Assembly (NCBI GenBank): GCA_021815405.1
Contig: JAKAGV010000013.1
Location: 1 to 64,000 of the forward strand
Length of the DNA stretch: 64,000 nt
Direction: 5' to 3'
Source: Bacteroidota bacterium
Lineage (GTDB): Bacteria; Bacteroidota; Ignavibacteria; Ignavibacteriales; Ignavibacteriaceae
Under the pieces are notes generated by a model. The model was not told the DNA's origin and ran no database searches. It worked only from the letters and a program-made list of their open reading frames with translations. A program made the position numbers and the translations under genes. This document shows, in pieces, positions 27,466 to 36,890 of this stretch (the stretch's first letter is position 1; each line of letters begins with the position of its first letter).

Positions 27466-28452
27466 ATGAAAAAATTTATCCTTTTTCTTTGTTCCGTAAT
27501 TATTCTTATACCGGCAGTTTTATTTTCTCAGAATTCTGGCTATAAAGTTTCCGGTATCATTAACATAGGCGGAAAAGGCTGGTGGGATTACGCTTCCATT
27601 GATGAACCGATGCAAAGACTTTACATTTCTCACGCCGACCATATTCATGTAATCAATTTAAAAACAAATAAAGTTGTTGGTGAAATTGACGGGCTTAGCG
27701 GAGTTCACGGCGCAGTGTTTGACGATGCACTAGGAAAGGGATTCATCAGCAACGGAAGAAGCGACACCGTTACAGTCTTCAATTTAAAAACTTTAAAGAA
27801 GATTGCAGAAATTCACGTAACCGGAAAAAATCCTGATGCGATTGTTTACGACCCCTTCACACAAAGAGTGTTTACGATAAACGGACGGAGTTCAAACATA
27901 ACTGCAATTGATGCTAAAACCGATAAAGTTGTGGGAACTATTCCCCTTAACGGAAGTCCGGAGTTTTGTGTAACCAACGGTAAAGGCTCAATGTTTTTAA
28001 ATATTGAGGATAAAAATCAAATTGTAGAATTCAATCCGAACACGTTAAAGACTGTAAAAGAATGGTCTGTCGCTCCGGGAAAAGGTCCAGCCGGCTTAGC
28101 TATCGATGTAAAGCATGATATTTTATTTTCAGGATGCCATAACAATCTGATGGTAATTAGCAACGCAAAAACCGGGAAGGTAATTACCACTCTTCCGATT
28201 GGCGGACATGTAGATGCTTGCCGGTTTGATCCTAAAACAAATTTTGCTTTTAGTTCTAACGGCGAAGGGACATTAACTGTTATTCACGAAATATCTCCAA
28301 AAGAATTTAAAGTAATTGATAATGTTGCGACTCAGCAAAGCTGCAGGACAATGGAGATTGATTTGAAGAACCATAATATTTATTTACCAGGCATGCTTGA
28401 TGGAAAAGATAATACTAAAAGCTTTGGAGTGCTGATACTCGAAAGGAAATGA
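27466..28452 (+). CDS. secreted YVTN-family beta-propeller protein
   Basis: A 328-residue periplasmic or surface protein. Signal peptide about 1-21; the rest is made of ~42-residue beta-propeller blades with the typical pattern I-x-V-I-N-L-K-T-x-K-V-V-G-E-I (residues near 58, 100, 145, 230). The family often serves as a surface scaffold or, in some members, a quinoprotein-like propeller; no cofactor residues were identified. It lies between the TonB-type receptor and a PepSY-like gene, all on the plus strand, possibly one regulon of the CusRS-like pair. Confidence 0.88.
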   Translation: MKKFILFLCSVIILIPAVLFSQNSGYKVSGIINIGGKGWWDYASIDEPMQRLYISHADHIHVINLKTNKVVGEIDGLSGVHGAVFDDALGKGFISNGRSDTVTVFNLKTLKKIAEIHVTGKNPDAIVYDPFTQRVFTINGRSSNITAIDAKTDKVVGTIPLNGSPEFCVTNGKGSMFLNIEDKNQIVEFNPNTLKTVKEWSVAPGKGPAGLAIDVKHDILFSGCHNNLMVISNAKTGKVITTLPIGGHVDACRFDPKTNFAFSSNGEGTLTVIHEISPKEFKVIDNVATQQSCRTMEIDLKNHNIYLPGMLDGKDNTKSFGVLILERK

Positions 28453-28535
28453 TTACGAAATAATTCTTTCATCTTGATTTCATAATCGTTCTTTAGATTA
28501 GTTATGCAAATAATAAAATTAATTTAGGAGCGATT

Positions 28536-29036
28536 ATGAAATTATTAAAAATTTTCTTAGCATTTTTTGTCCTTTCAATTTTTCTATTCGCTGCATATTC
28601 AAGCGGCTTTGCACAAGATAAAAAGATATCTAAGAAAAATGTACCCCAAACCGTATTGAACTCATTCCACAAAACATATCCAAAAGCCGTAATTAAAGGG
28701 ATGAGCACAGAGACCGAGAAAGGCAGAACGTTTTTCGAAATCGAAAGTGTTGATAGAAATGTAAATAGAGACCTTCTCTATACGGCAGCCGGAAAAATTG
28801 CCGAGATTGAAGAGACAATCCCATCCTCCGAACTGCCTAAAATGTCAATACAGTCAATTGAAAAGAAATTTCCCGGTGCAAAGATTGAAAAAGCAGAAAG
28901 AAATACCAGCGGTTCAAAAGTAACTTATGAACTGGCTGTTAACGCTAAGAAAGGTAAATTCGTTGTAGTTCTCAATAAAGCAGGAAAGCTTATTAAGAGC
29001 CAAAAAGCGTCTGCCGAAGAAAGCGATGGAGATTAA
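28536..29036 (+). CDS. secreted PepSY-like (DUF2874-type) protein
   Basis: A 166-residue secreted protein with a signal peptide (about 1-27, ends GFAQD). Two tandem PepSY-like units follow: the first has VPQTVLNSFHKTYPKAVIKG, the second IQSIEKKFPGAKIEKAER, each followed by strands that end in a G-K-x-VVVL type turn. Such BLIP-like folds are found in periplasmic proteins of Bacteroidota, often near two-component systems. A strong terminator follows at 29054-29086. The binding partner is unknown. Confidence 0.82.
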   Translation: MKLLKIFLAFFVLSIFLFAAYSSGFAQDKKISKKNVPQTVLNSFHKTYPKAVIKGMSTETEKGRTFFEIESVDRNVNRDLLYTAAGKIAEIEETIPSSELPKMSIQSIEKKFPGAKIEKAERNTSGSKVTYELAVNAKKGKFVVVLNKAGKLIKSQKASAEESDGD

Positions 29037-29053
29037 TTGTACTCACTAGGTTA

Positions 29054-29086
29054 TAAGGGCAAAGGACGTTAAACGCCTTGCCCTTA
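29054..29086 (+). terminator. intrinsic terminator after the PepSY-like gene
   Basis: TAAGGGCAA(A)GG (29054-29065) pairs with CCTTGCCCTTA (29076-29086), 11 bp with one bulged A and a 10-nt loop, followed by TTTCTTTTATAA. It separates the receptor-YVTN-PepSY group from the TolC/HlyD/RND operon. Confidence 0.85.
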
Positions 29087-29204
29087 TTTCTTTTATAATA
29101 CAGAACATAGAAGACGAAATCTTTTTCCAGAATTTTTTTAGAAAAAATCCTCTACTTAACAAATTAACATAACTTGTAAACAATAAAATTCTTTATTCAA
29201 TACC

Positions 29205-30467
29205 TTGCGGAAAATAATATTAATACTTGCATTACTAAGTAATTTTGCCTTTGCTCAGTATAATCTGAATTACTTTATTGACAAGGCGATGAATAACTCC
29301 CCGGTTGTTAAAGATTTTGGCAATTTATATTTAATAAACAACCTCCAGAAGAAATTAGACTACGCACAGAACTCTGCTTTTCAAGTTTATCTGTCGAGCA
29401 ATTTACTGTTTTCTCCGTACTTTAATAATGGCGGAGTTTTGTTTACACCCAACCCGGATCCAAATGCGATTGGATATGATGCGGCAGTTACGAACGGCGG
29501 GCTGTATTCTGCCCAGATAAATTTTGAAAAAAATATTTTTAACGGCGGTTTGCTTGACGCTTTAAATGAACAGAGACAAATTCAGGGGAAAAGCTATGAA
29601 AATAAATCCGAAGTAGAAAAACATGATCTTAAAAAGCAGGTAACCGATCAGTACCTAAACACACTTCAGTATCTCCAGCTTTATCATCTTTCAAAAAGTG
29701 TTGAAGGCAATCTTAACAGCCAGTTAAAGATTACCGGCGACCTTGTTAAAAAAGGCTACGCGAAAGCTTCTGATTATCTTCAGCTTAAAATTGAGATGAA
29801 GACTCAAGCGATAGATATGGATCAGACTTGGCAAAACTACAAGAGCGGACTTGCACACCTTTACTCTCTCTGCGGTATAAAAGATACTCAAACAGTCATT
29901 ATTGATACTGTAAATTTAAGTCTCGTTAAGCCGGATGAGTCTTCAAACTTTTTAACGCAATATAGATTAGACAGCTTGAACGCTGCCGCACAGCAAAATG
30001 TTTTTGAAACCAAATATATGCCGCAGGTAAACTTGTTTTTTAATGCCGGGTTAAATGCAGTTGAGCTAAATGGTATTGACCGTAAGTTCGGAATGAGTGC
30101 GGGAATAAATTTCGCGCTTCCGATATTGGATGGGAACCAGCGAAGCATTACACGGCAGCAGACGCAATTGTCCGAAGAAACACTTTCGGATTATAAAAAT
30201 TATCTGGCTAAGAATATATCCGTGCAAAGGATGGATTCTGAAAACCGGATTGCATCACTTAAGAAAAATCTTGACGACTTAAATATTCAACTTGCAGATT
30301 ATGAGAAGCTGATTAATCTTTCCGAAAGTCAGCTCCAGCAAGGAAATCTTTCGATGATAGAATATTTAACTATTCTAAGAAATTATTTCGATATGCAGAA
30401 GAATAAAATTACAACTGAAATAAATTATCAGCTTGAAATTAGTAACTACAATTATTGGAATTGGTAA
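29205..30467 (+). CDS. TolC-family outer membrane efflux protein
   Basis: A 420-residue outer-membrane channel component. Signal peptide 1-18 (ends AFAQ). Two long helical repeats (about 95-215 and 305-410) with the typical LxxA/N-x-Q pattern identify the TolC/OEP family. The only reasonable start is a TTG codon at 29205; there is no ATG before the signal peptide and a stop lies 21 nt upstream in frame. It is directly followed by an HlyD-type adaptor and an RND pump, forming a tripartite exporter. Confidence 0.88.
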   Translation: MRKIILILALLSNFAFAQYNLNYFIDKAMNNSPVVKDFGNLYLINNLQKKLDYAQNSAFQVYLSSNLLFSPYFNNGGVLFTPNPDPNAIGYDAAVTNGGLYSAQINFEKNIFNGGLLDALNEQRQIQGKSYENKSEVEKHDLKKQVTDQYLNTLQYLQLYHLSKSVEGNLNSQLKITGDLVKKGYAKASDYLQLKIEMKTQAIDMDQTWQNYKSGLAHLYSLCGIKDTQTVIIDTVNLSLVKPDESSNFLTQYRLDSLNAAAQQNVFETKYMPQVNLFFNAGLNAVELNGIDRKFGMSAGINFALPILDGNQRSITRQQTQLSEETLSDYKNYLAKNISVQRMDSENRIASLKKNLDDLNIQLADYEKLINLSESQLQQGNLSMIEYLTILRNYFDMQKNKITTEINYQLEISNYNYWNW

Positions 30468-30474
30468 AATTAAA

Positions 30475-31509
30475 ATGATTACGAAATCAAAAGCACTCAT
30501 TAAAAAAGATTGGACATTTCTCTGCGTCTCTCAGTATAATAAAAAGAAGTTACACAGAGAGCCACAGAGTACCTCGGAGAGCCACAGAGGATATGAATAT
30601 GCAATCATTTTTTCCTTTATAATGTTTATGTCGCTTCTTCAAATTTCATGCGGAAGTAAAGGAAGCGATGATTCCGCTGATGTTAACAATGGAACTCCGG
30701 TTACAATTACACATCCCGTTTTAATGAATATGGATAATTATCTTAATCTAAACGGTAACACTGTCTTCTTAAGCAAAGAAATTATCAGGTCTACATTCGA
30801 TGGTTTCATTGTAAAAGTATTTAAAAACATCGGCGATGCTGTAAAGACAGGCGATAAATTATTTATTATTAGAACAAAGGAATCTGCTGCGAGCGATACT
30901 TTAAACTTTAGGCTTGGTAATCAATTATTTCAAGGTGCGGTATACATAAGCGCTAACTCCAAAGGAATTCTTTCAGAATTAAATTATCATTCAGGAGATT
31001 ATGTAACAACCGGCGAACAGATCGCTGTTGTTTCAAATCCTTCTTCATTAAGAATAAAATTGAATGTACCTTACGAAGATGTTTTAAATGTTAGAATAGG
31101 AAATCAATGTCAGGTAAATCTTCCCGATGGAATAACTGTATCTGGTATTATAGAAAACAATGTTCCGGCAGTTGACCCGGTTACGCAAACTCAAATTTAT
31201 TATGTCAAACTTTTGAAATATAAAACGGTTCCGGAAAACTTAAACGTAATGGTAAAAATTCCGTTTGAACATTTTAATAATACAACTGTGCTTCCGAAGT
31301 CTGCTTTAAATACCGATGTAACGGAATCAAATTTCTGGATAATGAAACTGATAAACGATACCACCGCAGTAAAAGTTGATGTTAAGAAAGGAATTGAGAA
31401 CGACAGTGTCGCACAGGTTTTAAGTCCGAAGCTTGATACTACTGACAAAGTAGTTTTAACAGGTGCTTACGGATTACCGGACACAGCAAATGTTGAGATT
31501 GTTAAATGA
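30475..31509 (+). CDS. HlyD/CusB-type periplasmic adaptor, probable lipoprotein
   Basis: Membrane fusion protein of a tripartite exporter. The core has a barrel-sandwich lipoyl part (GFIVKVFKNIGDAVKTGDKL, then GILSELNYHSGDYVTTGEQI) and a beta-barrel part (PYEDVLNVRIGNQCQVNLPD). A hydrophobic stretch ends in the lipobox-like LQISC, but it starts ~38 residues after the ATG at 30475 instead of at the N terminus. The DNA coding the odd N-terminal part contains a 74-bp repeat-like segment (30517-30590), so the start may have been altered by insertion; in-frame ATGs at about 30619 give a very short signal. No long hairpin helix domain is seen. It overlaps the RND gene by 4 nt. Confidence 0.8.
   Translation: MITKSKALIKKDWTFLCVSQYNKKKLHREPQSTSESHRGYEYAIIFSFIMFMSLLQISCGSKGSDDSADVNNGTPVTITHPVLMNMDNYLNLNGNTVFLSKEIIRSTFDGFIVKVFKNIGDAVKTGDKLFIIRTKESAASDTLNFRLGNQLFQGAVYISANSKGILSELNYHSGDYVTTGEQIAVVSNPSSLRIKLNVPYEDVLNVRIGNQCQVNLPDGITVSGIIENNVPAVDPVTQTQIYYVKLLKYKTVPENLNVMVKIPFEHFNNTTVLPKSALNTDVTESNFWIMKLINDTTAVKVDVKKGIENDSVAQVLSPKLDTTDKVVLTGAYGLPDTANVEIVK
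30517..30590. repeat. CTCTGCGTCTCT / CACAGAGAGCCACAGAG repeat inside the adaptor gene start
   Basis: TTTCTCTGCGTCTCTC (30517-30532) and a run of CACAGAG-type units (CACAGAGAGCCACAGAG at about 30553-30569, then GGAGAGCCACAGAGG ending at 30590) form an imperfect inverted repeat. Sequences of this kind occur as dispersed intergenic repeats in many bacterial genomes. Here the segment lies within the 5' part of an open reading frame. Confidence 0.55.
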
Positions 31510-34500
31510 ATTACTTCTTTGAAAAATACAAAAGCCCGATTGCAGTAATATTATTTATTATTCTGTTAGGAGGCGTTTATTCTTTTCTGCATATTCAGTC
31601 CGCATTATTTCCCAACATAACATTTCCAAAGATAAAAATAATAGCCGGCAACGGCGAACAGCCCGTTGATAAAATGACTGTTACCGTAACAGTACCTTTG
31701 GAGAATGCGATAAAGAGAGTCCCCGGCATAACTCTGATTAGAAGTATAACCAGCAGGGGAAGTTGCGAGATTTCAGCATTCTTCAATTGGAATACGGATA
31801 TTAATTTAGCTAAGCAGAGGATTGAAGCAAGAGTTAGCGAAGCAAAACAAGACCTTCCGCAAGGAATTTCTATTGCAATCGAGCGGATGAATCCTTCGAC
31901 AATACCGGTAATGGGTTATTCAATTTCCGGGAAAGGCTATAGCCAAATTGATTTAAGAAATATCGCGGAATACACGGTTAAACCTTTTTTATCCAGGATA
32001 CCAGGTGTATCCGAGGTTGGTGTAAGCGGAGGAAAAGTTGAAGAATACCATGTTATATTAAATCCCGCCAGACTTATTACAATGCATATTACACCGCAGA
32101 TGGTTGCGGATAAAATACAAGCTTCAAATTTTATTTCTTCTACCGGATTTATAAATGACTACGACAGGCTGTATTTAACTTTAAGCGAAGCGACTCAGAC
32201 AAGCAAAGAAGATCTTGCAAACCTTGTTATAATTAATACTCCGCAAAGAGTTATAAAGCTAAAGGATATTGCAAAAGTTGAAATAGGCTCCGAAAGAAGT
32301 TATGAAATGATAATGGCGAATGGTAAAAACGTTCCTAAGATTGATATCCTAAAACAACCTAATGCAAACCTTTTGGAAGTTACAGGTTCGGTTCAAAAAG
32401 AAATACCCGCCCTCCAAAAAATTCTGCCTCATGGTGTTAAGCTTGAGCCATTTTATAACCAAGGAGAATTTGTTTCCGACGCAATAAGAAGCGTAAGAGA
32501 TGTTGTATTGGTAGGTCTTCTTCTGGCAATACTAATTACGGTTCTTTTCTTAAAATCTTTTAAAGCAAGCTCAGTAATATTAATTACTATTCCAGTTACA
32601 CTAAGTCTTACCTTTATCATTTTATATGCAATGGGCTACACGATTAATATAATGACGATAGGTTCCATTGCCGCTGCTGTCGGTCTTATTATTGACGATG
32701 CCATTGTAATCGTAGAGCAGATTCACCGGACGCACGAAGAGAACCCAGCAGAGAACAGCGATACACTTGTAGGTAAAGCGATAAAATATTTATTCCCGGC
32801 GATGGTTGGCTCGTCTTTAAGTACTATAGTTATTTTTATACCGTTTTTCTTGATGGGCGGTTTAGCCGGCGCTTACTTCAAAGTGATGACTAATGCCATG
32901 ATTATTATACTTGTGTGTTCTTTTTTTATTACATGGCTTGGACTACCGGTTATTTATTTGCTGCTTACCAAAAAAGGATCTTCGCTGGGCAAGCATAAAG
33001 CAGTAAAGCAAAGAAACTGGGTTTACTTTTTTATTCGAAAGGCATGGTTATCAGCTGTCTTCATTATAATTCTGATTGCTTTTTCAGTTTATATAATTCC
33101 CAAACTGCCTTCCGGATTTTTACCGCAAATGGATGAAGGCTCTATAGTTTTAGATTTCGTAAGTCCGCCCGGCAGTTCTCTGGAATCTACAAACAAAATG
33201 CTTGATGTTGTTGATCATATTTTACAAACTACACCTGAGGTTCAGTCGTTCTCACGGGAAATAGGAAACCAGAACGGATTTTTTATAACAGAACCTAATA
33301 GCGGTGATTATACTATTCAGCTCAAGAAAAACAGAAAGCTTACTACAGATGAAGTGTCTGATGAAATTCGTAAAAGGATTGAAGCAAAGTTGCCTGCGCT
33401 TCAAGTAGACTTTGGACAGATAATTGAAGATATGCTCGGCGATTTAAGCAGCACCAAGCAGCCTATATCTATTAGAGTTTTTGGAGATGATCAAACATTG
33501 CTTCAAAAGTATGCAAAGCAAATTGCGGATATCGTTCAAAACACAAGAGGTACCGCAGATGTATTTGATGGAATTACAATTGCCGGTCCGAATATAATAT
33601 TTCAACCTAAAAATGCCGCACTGGCTCAATACGGCTTAACACCGAGCGAGCTGCAATATCAGCTTAATACGAAAATAAAAGGAACTGTTGTCGGAAATGT
33701 TTTAGGTCAAAATCAGCTATATAATATTAGAATGTTCGACGGTAAGCTGTTAAACTCGCTGGATGATATTAAGAACAGCTTTATCTTTCTTAACAACGGC
33801 TCTGTCAAGCCGGTAAGTGAATTTACAAAGCTGAAATTTATAAAAGGTGTTGCCGAAGTTGACAGAGATAATCTTAAACAAGATTATGGCGTGGTTGCAA
33901 GATTAAATAACCGCGACCTCGGAAGCACTATCGCTTCTATTAAAAAGAAAATCAGCAAAGAAATTCATTTGCCGCCGGGTTATGAGATTGTTTACGGTGG
34001 CGCCTATGCAGAGCAGCAGCAAGCTTTTGGTGATTTAATAAATATTTTAGTCTTAGCTATACTTTTAGTTTTCACGGTTTCTCTATTTCTCTTTAGAAAA
34101 ATAAAAATCTCACTCGCAATAATTTTTGTTTCCATTCTGGGAATAGCGGGAAGCTTCCTGGCACTTTTTATTACCGGCACGCCTCTTAATGTTGGAAGTT
34201 ATACCGGTATTATTATGATAGTTGGTATCATAGGTGAAAATTCTATTTTCATTTATCTTCAATATGCGGATTCAATGAAAAGGATAGTTAATAAGCATGA
34301 TTCTATTGTTAATGCAATTTCATTAAGGATGCGTCCAACCTTAATGACAGCATTGGGAGCCATTACTGCCTTACTGCCTTTAGCATTCGGCATCGGCACC
34401 GGCGCGCAGATGCACCAGCCGCTTGCCATTGCAATCATCGGCGGATTTATTATCGCGATGCCGCTTCTGCTGATTGTGCTGCCAACGATTTTGAGGATGA

Positions 34501-34511
34501 TTGAGGAATGA
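31506..34511 (+). CDS. RND efflux transporter, inner membrane pump
   Basis: A 1001-residue proton-driven pump of the AcrB/CusA superfamily. TM1 (about 11-30), the large periplasmic loop, TM2-6 (about 330-480), TM7 near 510, the second loop and TM8-12 (about 840-995) are visible. The TM4 motif region reads AAAVGLIIDDAIVIVEQI, with the two Asp residues of the proton relay. The porter domain is short for the family, and the selectivity (metal, drug or lipid) cannot be told. ATGA overlap with the adaptor gene shows tight coupling; the TolC protein is two genes upstream. Confidence 0.93.
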   Translation: MNYFFEKYKSPIAVILFIILLGGVYSFLHIQSALFPNITFPKIKIIAGNGEQPVDKMTVTVTVPLENAIKRVPGITLIRSITSRGSCEISAFFNWNTDINLAKQRIEARVSEAKQDLPQGISIAIERMNPSTIPVMGYSISGKGYSQIDLRNIAEYTVKPFLSRIPGVSEVGVSGGKVEEYHVILNPARLITMHITPQMVADKIQASNFISSTGFINDYDRLYLTLSEATQTSKEDLANLVIINTPQRVIKLKDIAKVEIGSERSYEMIMANGKNVPKIDILKQPNANLLEVTGSVQKEIPALQKILPHGVKLEPFYNQGEFVSDAIRSVRDVVLVGLLLAILITVLFLKSFKASSVILITIPVTLSLTFIILYAMGYTINIMTIGSIAAAVGLIIDDAIVIVEQIHRTHEENPAENSDTLVGKAIKYLFPAMVGSSLSTIVIFIPFFLMGGLAGAYFKVMTNAMIIILVCSFFITWLGLPVIYLLLTKKGSSLGKHKAVKQRNWVYFFIRKAWLSAVFIIILIAFSVYIIPKLPSGFLPQMDEGSIVLDFVSPPGSSLESTNKMLDVVDHILQTTPEVQSFSREIGNQNGFFITEPNSGDYTIQLKKNRKLTTDEVSDEIRKRIEAKLPALQVDFGQIIEDMLGDLSSTKQPISIRVFGDDQTLLQKYAKQIADIVQNTRGTADVFDGITIAGPNIIFQPKNAALAQYGLTPSELQYQLNTKIKGTVVGNVLGQNQLYNIRMFDGKLLNSLDDIKNSFIFLNNGSVKPVSEFTKLKFIKGVAEVDRDNLKQDYGVVARLNNRDLGSTIASIKKKISKEIHLPPGYEIVYGGAYAEQQQAFGDLINILVLAILLVFTVSLFLFRKIKISLAIIFVSILGIAGSFLALFITGTPLNVGSYTGIIMIVGIIGENSIFIYLQYADSMKRIVNKHDSIVNAISLRMRPTLMTALGAITALLPLAFGIGTGAQMHQPLAIAIIGGFIIAMPLLLIVLPTILRMIEE

Positions 34512-34517
34512 GAATTC

Positions 34518-34571
34518 TTATTTAATCTTTTTGAATATTATTAAGAAGATATCTCTAAACAACTTTAGCAT
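34518..34571 (-). pseudogene. truncated start of a PIN-type toxin gene (probable vapC remnant)
   Basis: After GGAGG and a TGATG overlap with the antitoxin remnant, a 17-residue frame begins MLKLFRDIFLIIF and stops. PIN toxins of this arrangement often begin with MLKLFLDTNIxxD, so this looks like the first residues of a VapC-like toxin whose remainder has been lost; the RND gene ends 6 nt beyond. The match is short and from memory of the family, so the call is tentative. A real small peptide is the alternative, favoured by the intact ribosome binding site. Confidence 0.4.
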
Positions 34572-34828
34572 CAACTACCTCCATATTTGTCCCAAACAGC
34601 TAAAGCCCATGCTTCTTTTTCTTTAGTAATCAGCTTAAGATTTTTGTATTTATGAATCATACCGTCGGCATTCTTTTTAGATTTAGTTTCAGATGAATTT
34701 CTTTCTCGCTGAGTCTAATCAGGTTAGATAATTATTATTATCTCTACTTCTTTTCTTTTAAATCCATCCAGTTTATCTATTACTATTCCGAAACAATTAA
34801 TTTTCTTCTTAATTTTTATTACTTCCAT
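34571..34828 (-). pseudogene. broken antitoxin-like gene of a type II toxin-antitoxin module
   Basis: From ATG 34828 a frame codes an N-terminal antitoxin-like part (MEVIKIKKKIN, GIVIDKL, KEVEIIII) and is then cut by TAA and, three codons on, TAG. The same frame continues with a 47-residue C-terminal part (NADGMIHKYKNLKLITKEKE, then AWALAVWDKYGGS) and ends at TGA 34573-34571. The overall length (85 codons) and the pattern of a short strand-rich N terminus plus a helical tail match small antitoxins encoded before PIN toxins. The overlapping toxin start supports it. I read it as a decayed module, not an active one. Confidence 0.5.
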
Positions 34829-34900
34829 TTTTCAGGACAATTTTACGGAAAATAATATTCTAAAAAAAAGTTTGTATAACTCCCCTGTTTTGGCTTAGCA

Positions 34901-36589
34901 TTAGGCTTCACTATTTATAAAATGCCCATCATGCCTTCTCTTAGATTTTCCTTTTTCAATTTGATTTCTATGTATTAAAATCTCTTTACTTTTTCTTTCT
35001 ATACTTTCCGGATGCACATCATTAGAAATCTTGAATTTCGAAACTAACTGTTCAAGATTGCTCGTCAGCCTGTTTAAATCTTCCGATGCTTTTGCTATAT
35101 GCTGTACTCCGGAAGTACTTTGCTGAGTGACATTACTTATCATTTCAATATTCTTGCTTATCTGTTCTGATGCCGCTGACTGCTCTTCACTTGCTGCCGC
35201 TACTTGAGTAATAATGTCAACTACTTCGCTGGCACCGCTTATTATCTGCTTTAATGACTCTCCGGCTTTATCAGCTAGCTGCTTTCCCTTTTCTACTTCT
35301 TTCGTGCCTTCTTCCATCGAGACTACCGCACCTTCGGTATCTTTTTGTATTTGTTTTATCATCGTTGCTATTTCTTTGGTTGCTTTTGTAGTTCTCTCTG
35401 CAAGCTTTCTTACCTCATCGGCTACTACGGCAAAACCGCGTCCTTGTTCGCCTGCTCTTGCTGCTTCAATCGCGGCATTTAGTGCAAGCAGATTTGTCTG
35501 GTCAGCTATGTCATCGATAACTTGAATTATCTCGCCAATCTGTTCGCTGCTTTTTCCAAGCTGCTGTACTGTATCGGAAGACTTCCTGACTACTTCGTAA
35601 ATCCTATTCATACCCTGTATAGTTTCATTTACTGCCTTCCCGCCTTCAGTTGCTATATTCCCATATCCCTTCGATACATTAGTTGCATGAATTATATTTT
35701 TAGTTGTTTCTAGAATTGTTTTAGTCATCTCTTCTACAGCGCTGGCAACTTCAGTTGTTTGTTGGCTAAGCTCATGTGAGCCATTTGCAATCTCTGCAGT
35801 ACTTGCTGTTATTTCTTCGCTTGCACTTGCAGTAGATGCTATTGCATCGGATACTTCCCAAACCAAATTCCCCATTGATTCGCCGAGATTATTAATATGG
35901 TCCTGATATCTTTTATAGTTGCCTTTATAATCTCCCTCAACTCTGGCAGTCAAATCTCCGCTTGTAAACTTCTCCATTGCAGAATAGCCGCTCCTGACTA
36001 TCATTACTATCTCGTTAACCGTAATGTTAAATTCGTCCAATATTGCCTTATATGCGCCTTTAAATTTATTTGATTCTGCTCTATAACTTGTATCCCCTTC
36101 ATGAGAGGCTTGTTCATAAAGGTCTGCTTCCTTCTTCAACTCATTAAGGTTTTTTACAATTAAGTTTAATGCGGCATCAATTTCGTCATTCTGATTATTT
36201 AATACATTTGAATTATTCAGATCACCTTCGGAAATTTTTTTCATTCTATCGATGTAATTTTTCTGAAGGTCATCTGCAAACTTGTCAATGGCATCTGCCA
36301 TAATTCCAAATTCATCCCCGCGCTGAATTTTCAACCTTCCGCGAAGATTTCCTTTACCCATCTCTTTCATCATTAAGACTGTCTGCTTCAGCGGTGCTGT
36401 AATTTTACCTGAAATATAAAATCCTAATATTAATGCGGCAATTAAATTTACAGTTGTAGTAATAAATAAATAGTTTGCACTTCCGGTAAAGTAATTAGTT
36501 AAGTAACTGATAATAGCTGATATAAAAATTATCAGAACAAAGCTTAGCGTCAATTTGGTTCTTACAGTTAAATCATTTATCCTCTTCAT
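34901..36589 (-). CDS. methyl-accepting chemotaxis protein with minimal periplasmic part
   Basis: A 562-residue chemoreceptor. Two TM segments (about 12-31 and 36-58) are joined by only a few residues, so there is no periplasmic ligand domain. A HAMP domain follows (about 59-112), then a helical region, and the cytoplasmic signalling domain with the hairpin tip [19 protein letters not shown] (near 365-383). No NWETF-type CheR/CheB tether is seen at the C terminus. Sensing is probably internal or via the membrane. Its presence implies flagellar, gliding or pilus-type taxis. It stands alone, flanked by gene remnants on both sides. Confidence 0.93.
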   Translation of the reverse strand: MKRINDLTVRTKLTLSFVLIIFISAIISYLTNYFTGSANYLFITTTVNLIAALILGFYISGKITAPLKQTVLMMKEMGKGNLRGRLKIQRGDEFGIMADAIDKFADDLQKNYIDRMKKISEGDLNNSNVLNNQNDEIDAALNLIVKNLNELKKEADLYEQASHEGDTSYRAESNKFKGAYKAILDEFNITVNEIVMIVRSGYSAMEKFTSGDLTARVEGDYKGNYKRYQDHINNLGESMGNLVWEVSDAIASTASASEEITASTAEIANGSHELSQQTTEVASAVEEMTKTILETTKNIIHATNVSKGYGNIATEGGKAVNETIQGMNRIYEVVRKSSDTVQQLGKSSEQIGEIIQVIDDIADQTNLLALNAAIEAARAGEQGRGFAVVADEVRKLAERTTKATKEIATMIKQIQKDTEGAVVSMEEGTKEVEKGKQLADKAGESLKQIISGASEVVDIITQVAAASEEQSAASEQISKNIEMISNVTQQSTSGVQHIAKASEDLNRLTSNLEQLVSKFKISNDVHPESIERKSKEILIHRNQIEKGKSKRRHDGHFINSEA

Positions 36590-36890
36590 ATACGAATCCT
36601 CTGATTAATTATAGATTCATTATCGAATATTTTTATAGTTTATTGAGCTAAATAATTAATTTTTTAGTAAGCTAATTTTATAAGAAAGAATTTTTTTTGA
36701 TTTGGCGGGCAGTTATTCAATAATTTTTACTTTTGATGAATACACCTTATCTCGGCGACTGCCTTGAAGTACTAAGATGGAACATCCCCGATAATTTTTT
36801 GATCTAATTAAATATGGTCCTATGTTTAATAGAAGTTGTAAATCATTTTCCCATCGGAATAATCATTAATTATCTTTCATCATTTGATAT
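36590..36890. other. gene-free spacer between the chemoreceptor and response-regulator genes
   Basis: About 300 nt, AT-rich, between two minus-strand genes. It should hold the chemoreceptor promoter near its left end, though no convincing -35/-10 pair was found. The only coding-like content is the short methyltransferase-start remnant on the plus strand (36736-36807). Confidence 0.5.
36736..36807 (+). pseudogene. remnant of the start of an adenine-type DNA methyltransferase gene
   Basis: A 23-residue frame, MNTPYLGDCLEVLRWNIPDN plus three residues, ends at TAA. It closely follows the first residues of site-specific N6-adenine methyltransferases (M-x-x-x-Y-x-G-D-x-L-E-V-L-R-x-x-I-P-D-x-S-I-D-L), but the expected DPPF/Y motif does not follow in any frame. 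I read it as the leftover 5' end of a restriction-modification methyltransferase. It is too short for certainty. Confidence 0.45.
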
